A stretch of DNA of 36,342 bases. It comes from Pelagibacteraceae bacterium TMED124. GTDB lineage: Bacteria; Pseudomonadota; Alphaproteobacteria; Pelagibacterales; Pelagibacteraceae. Positions 25,453 through 34,096 of this stretch are shown here, one piece after another. The notes under the pieces were generated by a model, which saw only the letters and a list, made by a program, of their open reading frames with translations, was not told where the DNA came from and searched no databases. The stretch is taken from positions 1 to 36,342 of the forward strand of contig NHFZ02000013.1 of the NCBI GenBank assembly GCA_002171275.2. The letters are read 5' to 3'. The position numbers were made by a program, and so were the translations under genes. The stretch's first letter is position 1, and every line of letters starts with the position of its first letter.

Positions 25453-26502
25453 ATGAAAAATATATTAATTACTGGCGGTGCTGGTTTTATAGGTAGTCAC
25501 ATTTGTTTGGCTTTGTTGGAAGAAGATTACAATATTTATATTATTGACAATTTCCTAAATAGCTCAAAAAAAGTTTTTGATTCTATAAAAAAAATAATTA
25601 AAAGAAAAGCTAATTTTGATCATAACAGGCTAAATATTTTTGATGGTGATATTAGAGATGAGATATTTTTAAATAAAGTTTTTGAAGAAGCCTCTAAAAA
25701 TGGAAACCCTATTGATGGTGTAATACATTGTGCAGGGTTAAAAGCAGTAAAAGAATCTATTTACAATCCTCTTAGTTACTGGGATACCAATGTCAATGGT
25801 TCGATAAATCTTTTGAAAGTTATGAATAAAAATCAGTGTAGAACTATCTTATTTAGCAGTAGTGCAACAGTTTATGGGAAATCAAACAAAATTCCTTTCA
25901 ATGAGAATTCAAGTTTAAATCCCTTAAATCCTTATGGAGAGACAAAATTAACTGTTGAACGTATCCTGGAAAACCTTTTTGAATCTTTAATTGAAAAGTG
26001 GCAAGTTGGATACTTAAGATATTTTAATCCTATAGGAGCCCATAATTCAGGTCTAATCGGTGAAACTTCCTATAGTGATCCACAAAATATTTTTCCCCTT
26101 ATATGTCAAGTAGCTGCAGGTCTAAGAGATAAAATATATATATACGGTAATGATTGGCCAACAAAAGATGGCACTTGTCATAGAGACTATATACATATAA
26201 TGGATTTGTCAGTTGCCCATAAAAAAGCACTCGACTATTTATTTGAAAGTACATCTTCTAAGCTAATACTTAATGTTGGTACAGGTAAATCCAAAAGTGT
26301 ATTAGATTTGATTAACATTTTTGAAAAAGTTAACAAAATTAAAGTAAATTACGAATTTGCAGATAGAAGAGATGGAGATATTGCTTTATCAATATCAGAT
26401 ACTAATAAGATTTTAAAAACTTTAGATTGGAAGCCTAAGAAAACTGTTGAAGATATGTGTAAAGATGGTTGGAGATGGCAACTAAATAATTCAAAAAAAT
26501 AG
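25453..26502 (+). CDS. galE: UDP-glucose 4-epimerase
   Basis: A 349-residue GalE with ILITGGAGFIGSHICLALL at 4-22, IDNFLNSSK, HCAGLKAVKES (diagnostic), [16 protein letters not shown] (YxxxK), LRYFNPIGAHNSGLIGE and HRDYIHIMDL. It interconverts UDP-glucose and UDP-galactose. It is intact, unlike the decayed copy at 16897-17906. Together with ugd and the UDP-GlcA epimerase it forms a UDP-hexose/hexuronate supply block. It converges with ugd over a spacer holding an inverted repeat. Confidence 0.96.
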   Translation: MKNILITGGAGFIGSHICLALLEEDYNIYIIDNFLNSSKKVFDSIKKIIKRKANFDHNRLNIFDGDIRDEIFLNKVFEEASKNGNPIDGVIHCAGLKAVKESIYNPLSYWDTNVNGSINLLKVMNKNQCRTILFSSSATVYGKSNKIPFNENSSLNPLNPYGETKLTVERILENLFESLIEKWQVGYLRYFNPIGAHNSGLIGETSYSDPQNIFPLICQVAAGLRDKIYIYGNDWPTKDGTCHRDYIHIMDLSVAHKKALDYLFESTSSKLILNVGTGKSKSVLDLINIFEKVNKIKVNYEFADRRDGDIALSISDTNKILKTLDWKPKKTVEDMCKDGWRWQLNNSKK

Positions 26503-26541
26503 TTGAAAGTTTAAATATTATTTAATCAAATTCCTTAAATT

Positions 26542-26563
26542 ATAGAAATTCAAAAATTTCTAT
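26542..26563. terminator. Bidirectional hairpin between galE and ugd
   Basis: ATAGAAATT (26542-26550) and AATTTCTAT (26555-26563) are exact 9-bp inverted arms with a four-base loop (CAAA), inside the 73-bp spacer of two convergent genes. A short T-run follows on the minus strand. It is the best terminator-like hairpin in the window, though AT-rich. Confidence 0.45.
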
Positions 26564-26575
26564 TTGAAATTAAAA

Positions 26576-28039
26576 CTATGATTGATTTTCAGTTACAACT
26601 GTACCATCACCAATTCTCCATAAATTAAGCCTAGTAGCTCTAATCTTGCCAGGTTCAATAATAGATCTTGCATCAAAAACCCAACCTGGATGTACCATCT
26701 TGTTTGATACCTCTATCCAATCAATATTTTTATATTCTTCCCATTCAGTTAGCAATAAAACACCATGAGCATCATCAAAAATATTAAGATGTTCGCTAAA
26801 TTTCCAAGATCCTTTATTAATAAAAAGTTTCTGTTCTTGTTCATTTTGAACTCTTTCATATTTTTTCATATTTAAATCTTTTTCTATCTGCATTTCATTG
26901 ACTTTTGGATCATGTATCAAAATTTTCGCTCCTTCTTCTATTAAATCCTTACATATTTGAATTGCGGCAGATTCCCTAGTATCGTTAGTATTTGCTTTAA
27001 ATGCAAATCCTAATACAACTATTTTTTTCCCTGAGACGGTACCAGATAATTTCTTAACAATTAACTCAGATATTCTATTTTGATGCCAATTATTAAGGTT
27101 AACTACACTTTCCCAGAAATTTGCAACTTCATTAAGACCAAAATATTGAGCTAGATATACAAGATTCAAGATATCTTTTTTGAAACAACTCCCTCCAAAT
27201 CCTGGGCCAGAATCTAAAAACTTTGATCCTATCCGACTATCTGTCCCAATCGCTCTTGAAACTTCCCTAACATCTGCTCCAGTAGCCTCGCATAATGCAG
27301 CAATTGAATTTATAGAACTAATCCTCTGCGCTAAGAAAGCATTTGCGGTTAATTTTGCTAGCTCACTACTCCAAATATTTGTAAAGAGAATTTTTTCTTT
27401 TGGAACCCATCTAGCATAGATTTCAAGCAATGCTGTCATTGCTTCTAAGTTATCACCACCTATTAAAACTCGGTCAGGTTTTTCTAAATCTTGAATAGCT
27501 GTTCCTTCAGCCATAAATTCTGGATTAGACAAAACATTAAAACTAATTTCTTCCTTATCATTGTCTAATTCTGCAGAAGTAAGTATGCCTTGTATAACTT
27601 CTGCTGTTCGTACTGGTAATGTGCTCTTTTCAACTACTATAGTATGGCCTTTAGCAAATTTTGCTACCTGACGAGCACTTTCTTCAACCCATCTAAGATC
27701 ACTTGCTTTTCCTGCACCTAAACCCTTTTTTTTAGTAGGAGTATTTACAGAAATAAAAATCATATCTGCATTATTAATTTTCTCTTTTACTAAGTTAGAA
27801 AAATGTAAGTTAACTCCTCTACATCTTTTTACTATTTCAGCTAATCCAGGTTCATATATCGGCAGATTTTTTATATTTTTTTCATTCCACTGTTTGATTC
27901 TGTTTTTATCAATATCTACCACTTCAACTCTAATATTTGGACACCTATCAGCTATCACAGCCATGGTTGGACCTCCTACGTAACCTGCACCTATGCAACA
28001 AATATTCTTTACTTTCTTAATTTGAATATTATTTTTCAA
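26576..28039 (-). CDS. ugd: UDP-glucose 6-dehydrogenase
   Basis: A 487-residue dehydrogenase of the long, animal-like UGDH type. It has NICCIGAGYVGGPTMAVIA at 12-30, NLPIYEPGLAEIVKRC, SVNTPTKKKGLGAGKASDL, EKSTLPVRTAE, NVLSNPEFMAEGTAI and the active-site GFGGSCFKKDI with Cys285. A C-terminal VVLGFAFKANTNDTRES domain follows. It oxidises UDP-glucose to UDP-glucuronate. The start is TTG 28037-28039, with no better ATG before the Rossmann strand. The neighbouring epimerase can turn its product into UDP-galacturonate. Confidence 0.96.
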   Translation of the reverse strand: MKNNIQIKKVKNICCIGAGYVGGPTMAVIADRCPNIRVEVVDIDKNRIKQWNEKNIKNLPIYEPGLAEIVKRCRGVNLHFSNLVKEKINNADMIFISVNTPTKKKGLGAGKASDLRWVEESARQVAKFAKGHTIVVEKSTLPVRTAEVIQGILTSAELDNDKEEISFNVLSNPEFMAEGTAIQDLEKPDRVLIGGDNLEAMTALLEIYARWVPKEKILFTNIWSSELAKLTANAFLAQRISSINSIAALCEATGADVREVSRAIGTDSRIGSKFLDSGPGFGGSCFKKDILNLVYLAQYFGLNEVANFWESVVNLNNWHQNRISELIVKKLSGTVSGKKIVVLGFAFKANTNDTRESAAIQICKDLIEEGAKILIHDPKVNEMQIEKDLNMKKYERVQNEQEQKLFINKGSWKFSEHLNIFDDAHGVLLLTEWEEYKNIDWIEVSNKMVHPGWVFDARSIIEPGKIRATRLNLWRIGDGTVVTENQS

Positions 28040-28168
28040 CTTTTATTAGAATTAATTTCTGATTTATTATATACCTTTATATAAATTATCCTAACTAATA
28101 ATTAACTGCTTTAATAATAAAAGATTCTTAAATTTTTTCATAGAAAATTTAATTTTATTATTATTTTT

Positions 28169-29536
28169 TTATTTAATCTGCCTATTCAATTTTGCGGTAA
28201 AAACTGTTTTCATTGTTTTAAACAGAATTAGCATATCTAAAAATAAGGAAATGTGATTTATGTAATAAATATCATAACTTAATTTGTTTTTAGTATCTTC
28301 GATGCATGAACCATAAGGGTAATTAACCTGAGCCCAACCACTTATCCCAGGCTTTAATATATTTCTATATTTATAGTAAGGAATAGTTTGCAATAATTTA
28401 CTTTCAATTTCTGGTCTTTCTGGCCTTGGTCCAATTAAGCTCATTTTCCCTTGAATTACCGAAAAAAGTTGTGGTAATTCATCAAGTCTTGTTGATCTAA
28501 TTATTTTACCAACCTTGGTAATCCTTTCATCTTCTTTCTTTGACCATTGTGCACCAAATTTTTCAGCATTATTAATCATACTTCTAAATTTATAAATTCT
28601 TATTTTTTCTCCTTTATATCCTGTCCTTACTTGGGAATATAATATTGGTCCTCTATCTTCAAAATAAATAAATATACTTATTAAAAATGATATTGGTAAT
28701 GTTAATAATATTAGTAATAGGCTTATGAAAATATCTCCTATTCTTTTTATTCTTATTTTATAAGAATTATCTAAGAGGTTGAAATTTTCAATAATTTGAT
28801 ACTTATTGATAATTAAATATGGAGGCATCCTATGCAGCATAAGTTCGCACCACTTTAAAGAATTTATTACAGTTAACCCTTTAGATTTAAAAAAGAAAAT
28901 TTGATCTAAATTATTATTATCATTATCTCCAATTATTATTCCTTCTAGTTCATTTATATCTAAATTTTTTTCATTCTGGTCTAGATCTTTTAATTTGAGG
29001 TTAAATTTTTTATTGTTAATGTCAACCTCTTTTTTTAAACTAATAAATCCATCTTTTGTTCCACAAAATAACCAATATTTTTTGTTGTGATATATTTTAT
29101 TTGTAATAATGCTAAGAAGATATTGAACTAACCAGCTAATTATTGAAATTATAAAAGTAAGTCTTAAAAAGAGTAAAGTTTCCTCTCTTTGAAATTGAAA
29201 AATACTATATTCATTATTTATTATAAAAATTATAAATTGATTAGAAAAATTTATAAATAAAAAAATTAAATTACATAAAACAAATATTAATGTTGATTTT
29301 ATAAGATTTTTAATAATTTCAAAAATATTAATATTTCTGCAAACCATATATCTGCCTAGTATGTAACTTGATATCACCCAAAATATCCCAATAGAAAATG
29401 CAACTATAGGGTTTGGGGTTGTTCTGAATTTATCTAAATATCCAACTGAATAAAAATAAATATTCAATAACATATCTATAGAAATGGCAAAAAGTACCCT
29501 TCTTCTACTTACGATCCAAGGGATGCTTAATTTCAT
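28169..29536 (-). CDS. Polyprenyl glycosylphosphotransferase (WbaP/WcaJ type)
   Basis: A 455-residue initiating enzyme of the large monotopic PGT group. Four to five hydrophobic segments lie in the first 145 residues, a soluble linker follows, and the catalytic domain spans about 262-455: KRIGDI at 264-269, EDRGPILYSQVR, YKFRSM at 315-320, RSTRLDELPQL at 347-357 (catalytic D352/E353), IGPRPERPE at 368-376 and KPGISGWAQV at 395-404. It transfers a sugar-phosphate (often glucose, galactose or a derivative) from a UDP-sugar to undecaprenyl phosphate, starting glycan assembly at the inner membrane. It diverges from the split ABC exporter over a 223-bp spacer. Confidence 0.94.
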   Translation of the reverse strand: MKLSIPWIVSRRRVLFAISIDMLLNIYFYSVGYLDKFRTTPNPIVAFSIGIFWVISSYILGRYMVCRNINIFEIIKNLIKSTLIFVLCNLIFLFINFSNQFIIFIINNEYSIFQFQREETLLFLRLTFIISIISWLVQYLLSIITNKIYHNKKYWLFCGTKDGFISLKKEVDINNKKFNLKLKDLDQNEKNLDINELEGIIIGDNDNNNLDQIFFFKSKGLTVINSLKWCELMLHRMPPYLIINKYQIIENFNLLDNSYKIRIKRIGDIFISLLLILLTLPISFLISIFIYFEDRGPILYSQVRTGYKGEKIRIYKFRSMINNAEKFGAQWSKKEDERITKVGKIIRSTRLDELPQLFSVIQGKMSLIGPRPERPEIESKLLQTIPYYKYRNILKPGISGWAQVNYPYGSCIEDTKNKLSYDIYYINHISLFLDMLILFKTMKTVFTAKLNRQIK

Positions 29537-29759
29537 AAGCTATCTAAATTAGCTAATTTTTCAATTATATTACATTAATATTATTTAAAGATTAAAAACT
29601 ATCTGTAAGTTTTTCAAAAGATAAATTTGTATCCATATATTATGAGATAATAAATGTTATAAAGTTAATAAATCTTTTATTCTTGAATAATGAATAAATT
29701 CATAAAAGAAGTAGCGTCTTTTTTATTTTTAATTTAATAAGAGTTTTTAAAATCAAATT

Positions 29760-30716
29760 ATGCTCAAAAACATTTTATTTTTTAGAGATAATATTTTTGT
29801 TAAAAGGATTTATTCTATAAGGAAATCTATTTTTGCATACTCTTTAGCAAGTTTTTTTGATATTATTATTATTCTCTTTATCTCCAATATATTAAGTAAA
29901 GTTACCTCAGAAAAATTTGTTGGTAATATTTTCCCTTTAATTATTCTTAGCTTTACTCTTATCTTCATTAGAACAACATTTGTATTTCTATTGAGAAAGT
30001 ATGCATTTAAGAAAATTTTTTCAAAAAAATCAATAGATGAAAAATTTTTAGTTAATAGTTTTATTCAGAGTAGGATTAATCAGGATGTTAATACTAATAA
30101 TAATTTGAAGTTATTTAAAGAAAAAATTATTAATTCCTCTAATTTGGCCGCAATAAATTTTGATATACCTTTTTTCTCGGTAGTTTCAGAATTAGTTTTT
30201 GCTTTTGGAGGATTAATAATTTTATTAAATATATTTGGAATAAAATTAATATTATTAAATTTGCCAGTTTTTATTATCTTGATTATTTTCTCAAAATTCG
30301 TATCAAGGAATTTAAGAAGATTGGGATCAGAAATTTTGAAATATACTGAGAAAAGACTTATTACAATAGATAATATTTCAGAAATAGCAATCGAGCTTTC
30401 AGCTTTAAAATACCCTGAAAAATTAGTCGACTATTTTTCAAAGATTAATTTACCTTTTAATCAAATTTTAAGCCAACAAACAGTAGCATCAAATATGACT
30501 CAAATATTTACAGAATCTGCTTCTTTCCTTATTATTTTAATTTGCGTTGTATGTTTAATAACAAATATAACTCAAACAACTTTAGCTAATTCTGCCACAA
30601 GTTTGATAGTTTTATCACGATTAGTGCCAAGTTTTACAAGATCATTTTGCTTTATAACACAACTACAATTTGGAGTCCCTTGTGTACGAGAGTTATCTAA
30701 AATGTATAAAAATTAA
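29760..30716 (+). CDS. Type IV ABC exporter transmembrane subunit (half, no ATPase domain)
   Basis: A 318-residue membrane protein with six hydrophobic segments at about 24-45, 55-78, 137-159, 161-180, 251-270 and 280-297. The long cytoplasmic helices between them match the MsbA/PglK-type fold. The end, RLVPSFTRSFCFITQLQFGV at 287-306, matches the RLxPxxxRxxxxxxxxxxG pattern that closes this domain just before the nucleotide-binding domain. The protein stops there, where fused exporters continue for some 250 residues. A separate small ATPase gene begins 10 bp later. It could flip a lipid-linked glycan, a role known for PglK and plausible here because no Wzx is visible (inference). Confidence 0.75.
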   Translation: MLKNILFFRDNIFVKRIYSIRKSIFAYSLASFFDIIIILFISNILSKVTSEKFVGNIFPLIILSFTLIFIRTTFVFLLRKYAFKKIFSKKSIDEKFLVNSFIQSRINQDVNTNNNLKLFKEKIINSSNLAAINFDIPFFSVVSELVFAFGGLIILLNIFGIKLILLNLPVFIILIIFSKFVSRNLRRLGSEILKYTEKRLITIDNISEIAIELSALKYPEKLVDYFSKINLPFNQILSQQTVASNMTQIFTESASFLIILICVVCLITNITQTTLANSATSLIVLSRLVPSFTRSFCFITQLQFGVPCVRELSKMYKN

Positions 30717-30726
30717 TGTGCTTTAA

Positions 30727-31296
30727 ATGATATTAAATATATTTGGCCCAAGTGGCTCTGGCAAAACTACTTTTGTTCGTAAACTTTTACAAAAGAATCA
30801 AACTCAATTGTTTTTTGATAAATTCACTAGTAATAAATGTCAAGATTTTTATAATTCAGAAATATCAATTTCTTTAATACCATTGCCCTTATTTCGAGGA
30901 ACTGTTAAAGAATTTTTTGATATATTTCTTATAAATTTAAATACTTTATTAGATCTTGAAAAAGAACTTAAAGATTTATCAGATTCTATTTTTGATGAAA
31001 TTAATGATAAAAAGTCATTAGATATAATAGCTTTTAGAAGGATTGAAACATTTAGTGCTGGAGAAATGAGAAGATTATTCATATTAAAATCATTATTAGT
31101 AGACTCTAATATTATTGTTATTGATGAGCCTTTTTCAAACTCTGATGAAAAGGTTTGGGATATTATTTATAAGGCTATAAATGTTAAATCCAACTCTATT
31201 TTATTATCCCATTTAGCATTAGATAATTTGTTTTTTTCAAATCCATATAATAAAAGCATTCATATTAATCAAGCAAATAACATACTAAATGATTAA
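30727..31296 (+). CDS. Miniature ABC exporter ATPase
   Basis: A 189-residue ATPase with Walker A GPSGSGKT at 7-14, signature FSAGEMRR at 109-116 (for LSGGQ), Walker B NIIVIDEP at 128-135 and switch His162 (LLSHLAL). It is about 50 residues shorter than a normal exporter nucleotide-binding domain. The N-terminal beta-subdomain (A-loop region) is missing because Walker A begins at residue 7. The segment ISLIPLPLFRGTVKEF at 48-63 corresponds to the exporter VPQxxxLFxGT stretch but has no glutamine. It follows the membrane subunit by 10 bp and almost touches the convergent GT15-like gene (1 bp). Catalytic motifs are kept, so it may be active. Confidence 0.75.
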   Translation: MILNIFGPSGSGKTTFVRKLLQKNQTQLFFDKFTSNKCQDFYNSEISISLIPLPLFRGTVKEFFDIFLINLNTLLDLEKELKDLSDSIFDEINDKKSLDIIAFRRIETFSAGEMRRLFILKSLLVDSNIIVIDEPFSNSDEKVWDIIYKAINVKSNSILLSHLALDNLFFSNPYNKSIHINQANNILND

Positions 31297-31297
31297 T

Positions 31298-32248
31298 TTA
31301 TAATTTCTTTATATCCAGAAAAAATCTATCTAATTTTGTAGTTTTTATTTCAAATTGATCTCTATCCAACTTACTATTGATTTTAAAATATATTTTACTA
31401 AAAATTCTTTTTATAAAATTGCGTGAATCAAAAATGCTTTGATGCTCATATAAACATCCCCTTAAAGGGATGGCCTCAGCTCCAATTAATTTAATTGAAT
31501 AATATCTTATAAGTGAATCACCCCATCTGAAATTATATATTCCTTTTTCTTTAATTATATATTTTAGTAATTCTGTATGTAAATTATTTTTTATCCATTT
31601 TAAATTGATTACTTCGAAATTTGTATAAAACAATTTTGGATTTGATGTAGCTTCTTGGCAAATATGTAGATAATCTTTCGGTAAATAATTTTTTATTTCT
31701 TTTTGTTTGCAAAAATTGTATAAGCAATTTCCAAAGCCCAAAGATACACTCTTATCTTCCAGTTGTATAGTCGTATAAATATATCCATAATCTGCTTTAA
31801 TGTTTTGAAGATTATAAATAAACTTTTTTCTGACATCCAAGAAAAACGAGTCAGTATCTAATCTTATGAAATATTCTGAATCTTTAAGCTCTTTATCTTT
31901 AAAAATATCGAAAGCAAAAAATTTGCACATATCTCGATAACCTATTGAAAAAGTTTTAGTGCAATCAGAAACATGCGGGAAATACTTCTTATATTTTTCT
32001 GAAGATTTCCTTTTTACATAATTTTGTAAAGAGATCTTTCTTAAAACTATTTTTATACTTTTCTTTAATAATGCGTTTATTAAACTCACGGCTTTTTTAG
32101 AAGGCTCTCCTTCACAAAAAATTAATATTTTAAATTTGCAATCAATTTTAGATAAAATATTTTTGTTCAGTAAATATAACGAAGTACTAAAATCATTCCA
32201 AGATTTTTTATCTTGTCTTACTAAATATGTGAATGCAAATTTATACAT
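31298..32248 (-). CDS. GT15-like (fungal-type alpha-mannosyltransferase) glycosyltransferase
   Basis: A 316-residue protein with a series of motifs in the order seen in glycosyltransferase family 15 (Kre2/Mnt1, PF01793): SIGYRDMCKFFAFDIF at 101-116, EYFIRLDTDSFF at 125-136, ADYGYIYT at 152-159, FYTNFEVINLKW at 207-218 (E212 where GT15 has its NFE motif), GIYNFRWGDSLIRYYSIKL at 236-254 and YEHQ at 267-270. Family members use GDP-mannose and are best known from fungi. No signal anchor is visible, so it should act on the cytoplasmic face. The call rests on recalled motifs; the donor is not established. Confidence 0.7.
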   Translation of the reverse strand: MYKFAFTYLVRQDKKSWNDFSTSLYLLNKNILSKIDCKFKILIFCEGEPSKKAVSLINALLKKSIKIVLRKISLQNYVKRKSSEKYKKYFPHVSDCTKTFSIGYRDMCKFFAFDIFKDKELKDSEYFIRLDTDSFFLDVRKKFIYNLQNIKADYGYIYTTIQLEDKSVSLGFGNCLYNFCKQKEIKNYLPKDYLHICQEATSNPKLFYTNFEVINLKWIKNNLHTELLKYIIKEKGIYNFRWGDSLIRYYSIKLIGAEAIPLRGCLYEHQSIFDSRNFIKRIFSKIYFKINSKLDRDQFEIKTTKLDRFFLDIKKL

Positions 32249-32402
32249 AAAATTTTTAATTTAATCTTAAATTAAGATACTGATTAAAAGTAAAATTTGT
32301 TCGAACTTGATATGTAATAATAAAATTATATTTTAAATAATTAATAGATTTTCAAATGGAAATATTATTAGATTTGTTATTATAAAGATTAAAAATTAAT
32401 CC

Positions 32403-33239
32403 ATGATGCAAAAGCATGAAGTAATATTTAGAGGGGGTTTAGGAAACCAGATATTTTGCTTGTATGAATCATATAAAATTTTTTTAAAATATAAAAATAA
32501 AGTTTGTATAAATTTAAATAACTATTCAATTTCAAAAAGAAAAGATAGATCATTTATCTTAAATAATCTTTATCCGCCTTTATTTGAAGAGTTTGAGATA
32601 AGTTCTTCGCTTTTTTCAAACTTCTTATTTTATTATTCAAGAATTCATGAAAAAATCTTTATTAGAAATAGATCTAATAGATTACCAGGGGATAAGACTT
32701 TTTCAATTAATTATTTTCCAAATATGTTTCTTTATTCAGGATATTTTCAGAAAATTGATAATTCAAATTTAGAAATTAATTCTATTAAATTAATGAAAAA
32801 TAAATTTTCACCATACCTTTCGGGTGAAAAAAATAAAAATTTAGCCATACATTTGCGAAGAGGTGATTATCTTCATAAAGGTCATTCGATGCATGGTATT
32901 ATTCTTGAGGAATTTTTAATAAGGGAAGCAAAAAGACAATTATCAAAAAATGATTTTAATGCAATTACAATTTTCTCTGATTCGCCTGAATTAATTAATT
33001 TAGAACTTTTTTTACCTTTGAATAAAAAATTAATTATTGATAGAGGGGGAGATCCTATACAGGTTTTTAAAAGAATGTCTAATCATAAAGGTTTAATAGC
33101 TTCAAATAGTTCTTTTTCTTTATGGGCAGGTATTCTTGGTCATATACAAAATTTTTCGATACCTTACTATTGGATGAAAAATGTTAAATCTTCTGTTATT
33201 GGATTAAAAAATATTACTAGGTATGAATGCTTTTTGTAA
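32403..33239 (+). CDS. GT11-family fucosyltransferase
   Basis: A 278-residue enzyme with RGGLGNQIFCLYESYKIFLK at 10-29, AIHLRRGDYLHKG at 148-160 (the HxRRGDY donor-binding motif), IFSDSPELI at 190-198 and ASNSSFSLWAGILG at 233-246. This is the pattern of alpha-1,2-fucosyltransferases of family 11. GDP-L-fucose is the expected donor and can be made by gmd and fcl at 19516-21554. Length is typical. Two ATGs lie in tandem (32403 and 32406). It diverges from the GT15-like gene over 154 bp and converges on the next GT2. Confidence 0.9.
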   Translation: MMQKHEVIFRGGLGNQIFCLYESYKIFLKYKNKVCINLNNYSISKRKDRSFILNNLYPPLFEEFEISSSLFSNFLFYYSRIHEKIFIRNRSNRLPGDKTFSINYFPNMFLYSGYFQKIDNSNLEINSIKLMKNKFSPYLSGEKNKNLAIHLRRGDYLHKGHSMHGIILEEFLIREAKRQLSKNDFNAITIFSDSPELINLELFLPLNKKLIIDRGGDPIQVFKRMSNHKGLIASNSSFSLWAGILGHIQNFSIPYYWMKNVKSSVIGLKNITRYECFL

Positions 33240-33277
33240 TTCGAATGTTTTATAATTTTAAGAAAAAATAATTAAAT

Positions 33278-34096
33278 TTATTTCCTTAGAATCTTAATAT
33301 ATAAAATTTTAATAATATTTTTTGGAAGCAATAGTAGAGAAAATCTCAAAATGAATAAAAATAAAGCCAAATATAAAGGTTGAACATTATTTTTAAATAA
33401 ATGAACTTGTAATTTCATTTCTCCTAATACATTTCTGAAACCTCTTCTTCTTAAATAAAGTTGATTTCCTCCATTTACACAAACTAGACATTCATTAATG
33501 TTTATGAACTTATTATTATTGCAAATTAATTTTGCCCATAAACCATAATCTTCTCTCAAGTATATATTTGGATAACCGCCAACTAGTTTCACAGCATCTG
33601 CTCTATAAAAAGTAGTCATATGATTCATAGGGTTTCTAAATCTAGCGAACCTCTTAATTTCTTTATTATGAATAGGCATTATTTTTCTTAATCTTGGTAA
33701 TTGAATAGTCTCATAAATATCAATCTCGTAAATATTGCTTCCGATAACATCAAAACCTTTTTTTGCATATTTTATTTGCTTTTCGAATCTATTTGAAAAG
33801 TTCAAATCATCACTATCTGCTCTGGCAATCCATTCCGTTTTCACAAGAGGGATTGCAGAATTTAAAGCCCTTGCTAATCCTAAATTTTCTTTTAAAATAT
33901 TAATTTCTAAGGTATATTTAACCCTTAGTTTATTTACTATTCGTTGAGTTTCTTGGGGGATGGGGCCGTCTATTGTGAGAATAAAGAAATTTGGCTTTAT
34001 AGAATTATTGAATACACTATCTACTGCTTTTTCTAATAAAAAAGGATCATCCTTTTTATAAGTACACATTAAAACTGTAAAATTTATTATCATCAT
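33278..34096 (-). CDS. Family 2 glycosyltransferase (AmsE-like)
   Basis: A 272-residue GT-A enzyme with FTVLMCTYKKDDPFLLEKAV at 6-25, LTIDGPIPQE at 40-49, NLGLARALNSAI at 71-82, WIARADSDDLN at 89-99 (metal motif) and YLREDYGLWAKL at 179-190 (catalytic ED). A hydrophobic C-terminal segment (about 242-258, LYLALFLFILRFSLLLLP) may tether it to the membrane. Motifs resemble the AmsE-type galactosyltransferases, but the donor is unproven. Its first ATG overlaps the stop of the upstream GT by four bases (ATGA), so both are co-translated. Confidence 0.88.
   Translation of the reverse strand: MMIINFTVLMCTYKKDDPFLLEKAVDSVFNNSIKPNFFILTIDGPIPQETQRIVNKLRVKYTLEINILKENLGLARALNSAIPLVKTEWIARADSDDLNFSNRFEKQIKYAKKGFDVIGSNIYEIDIYETIQLPRLRKIMPIHNKEIKRFARFRNPMNHMTTFYRADAVKLVGGYPNIYLREDYGLWAKLICNNNKFININECLVCVNGGNQLYLRRRGFRNVLGEMKLQVHLFKNNVQPLYLALFLFILRFSLLLLPKNIIKILYIKILRK

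Noticed and set aside
29690..29737. A 15-codon open frame (MNKFIKEVASFLFLI) before the split exporter
   Set aside because: Too short and without a ribosome-binding motif or conserved pattern; likely chance in AT-rich DNA.
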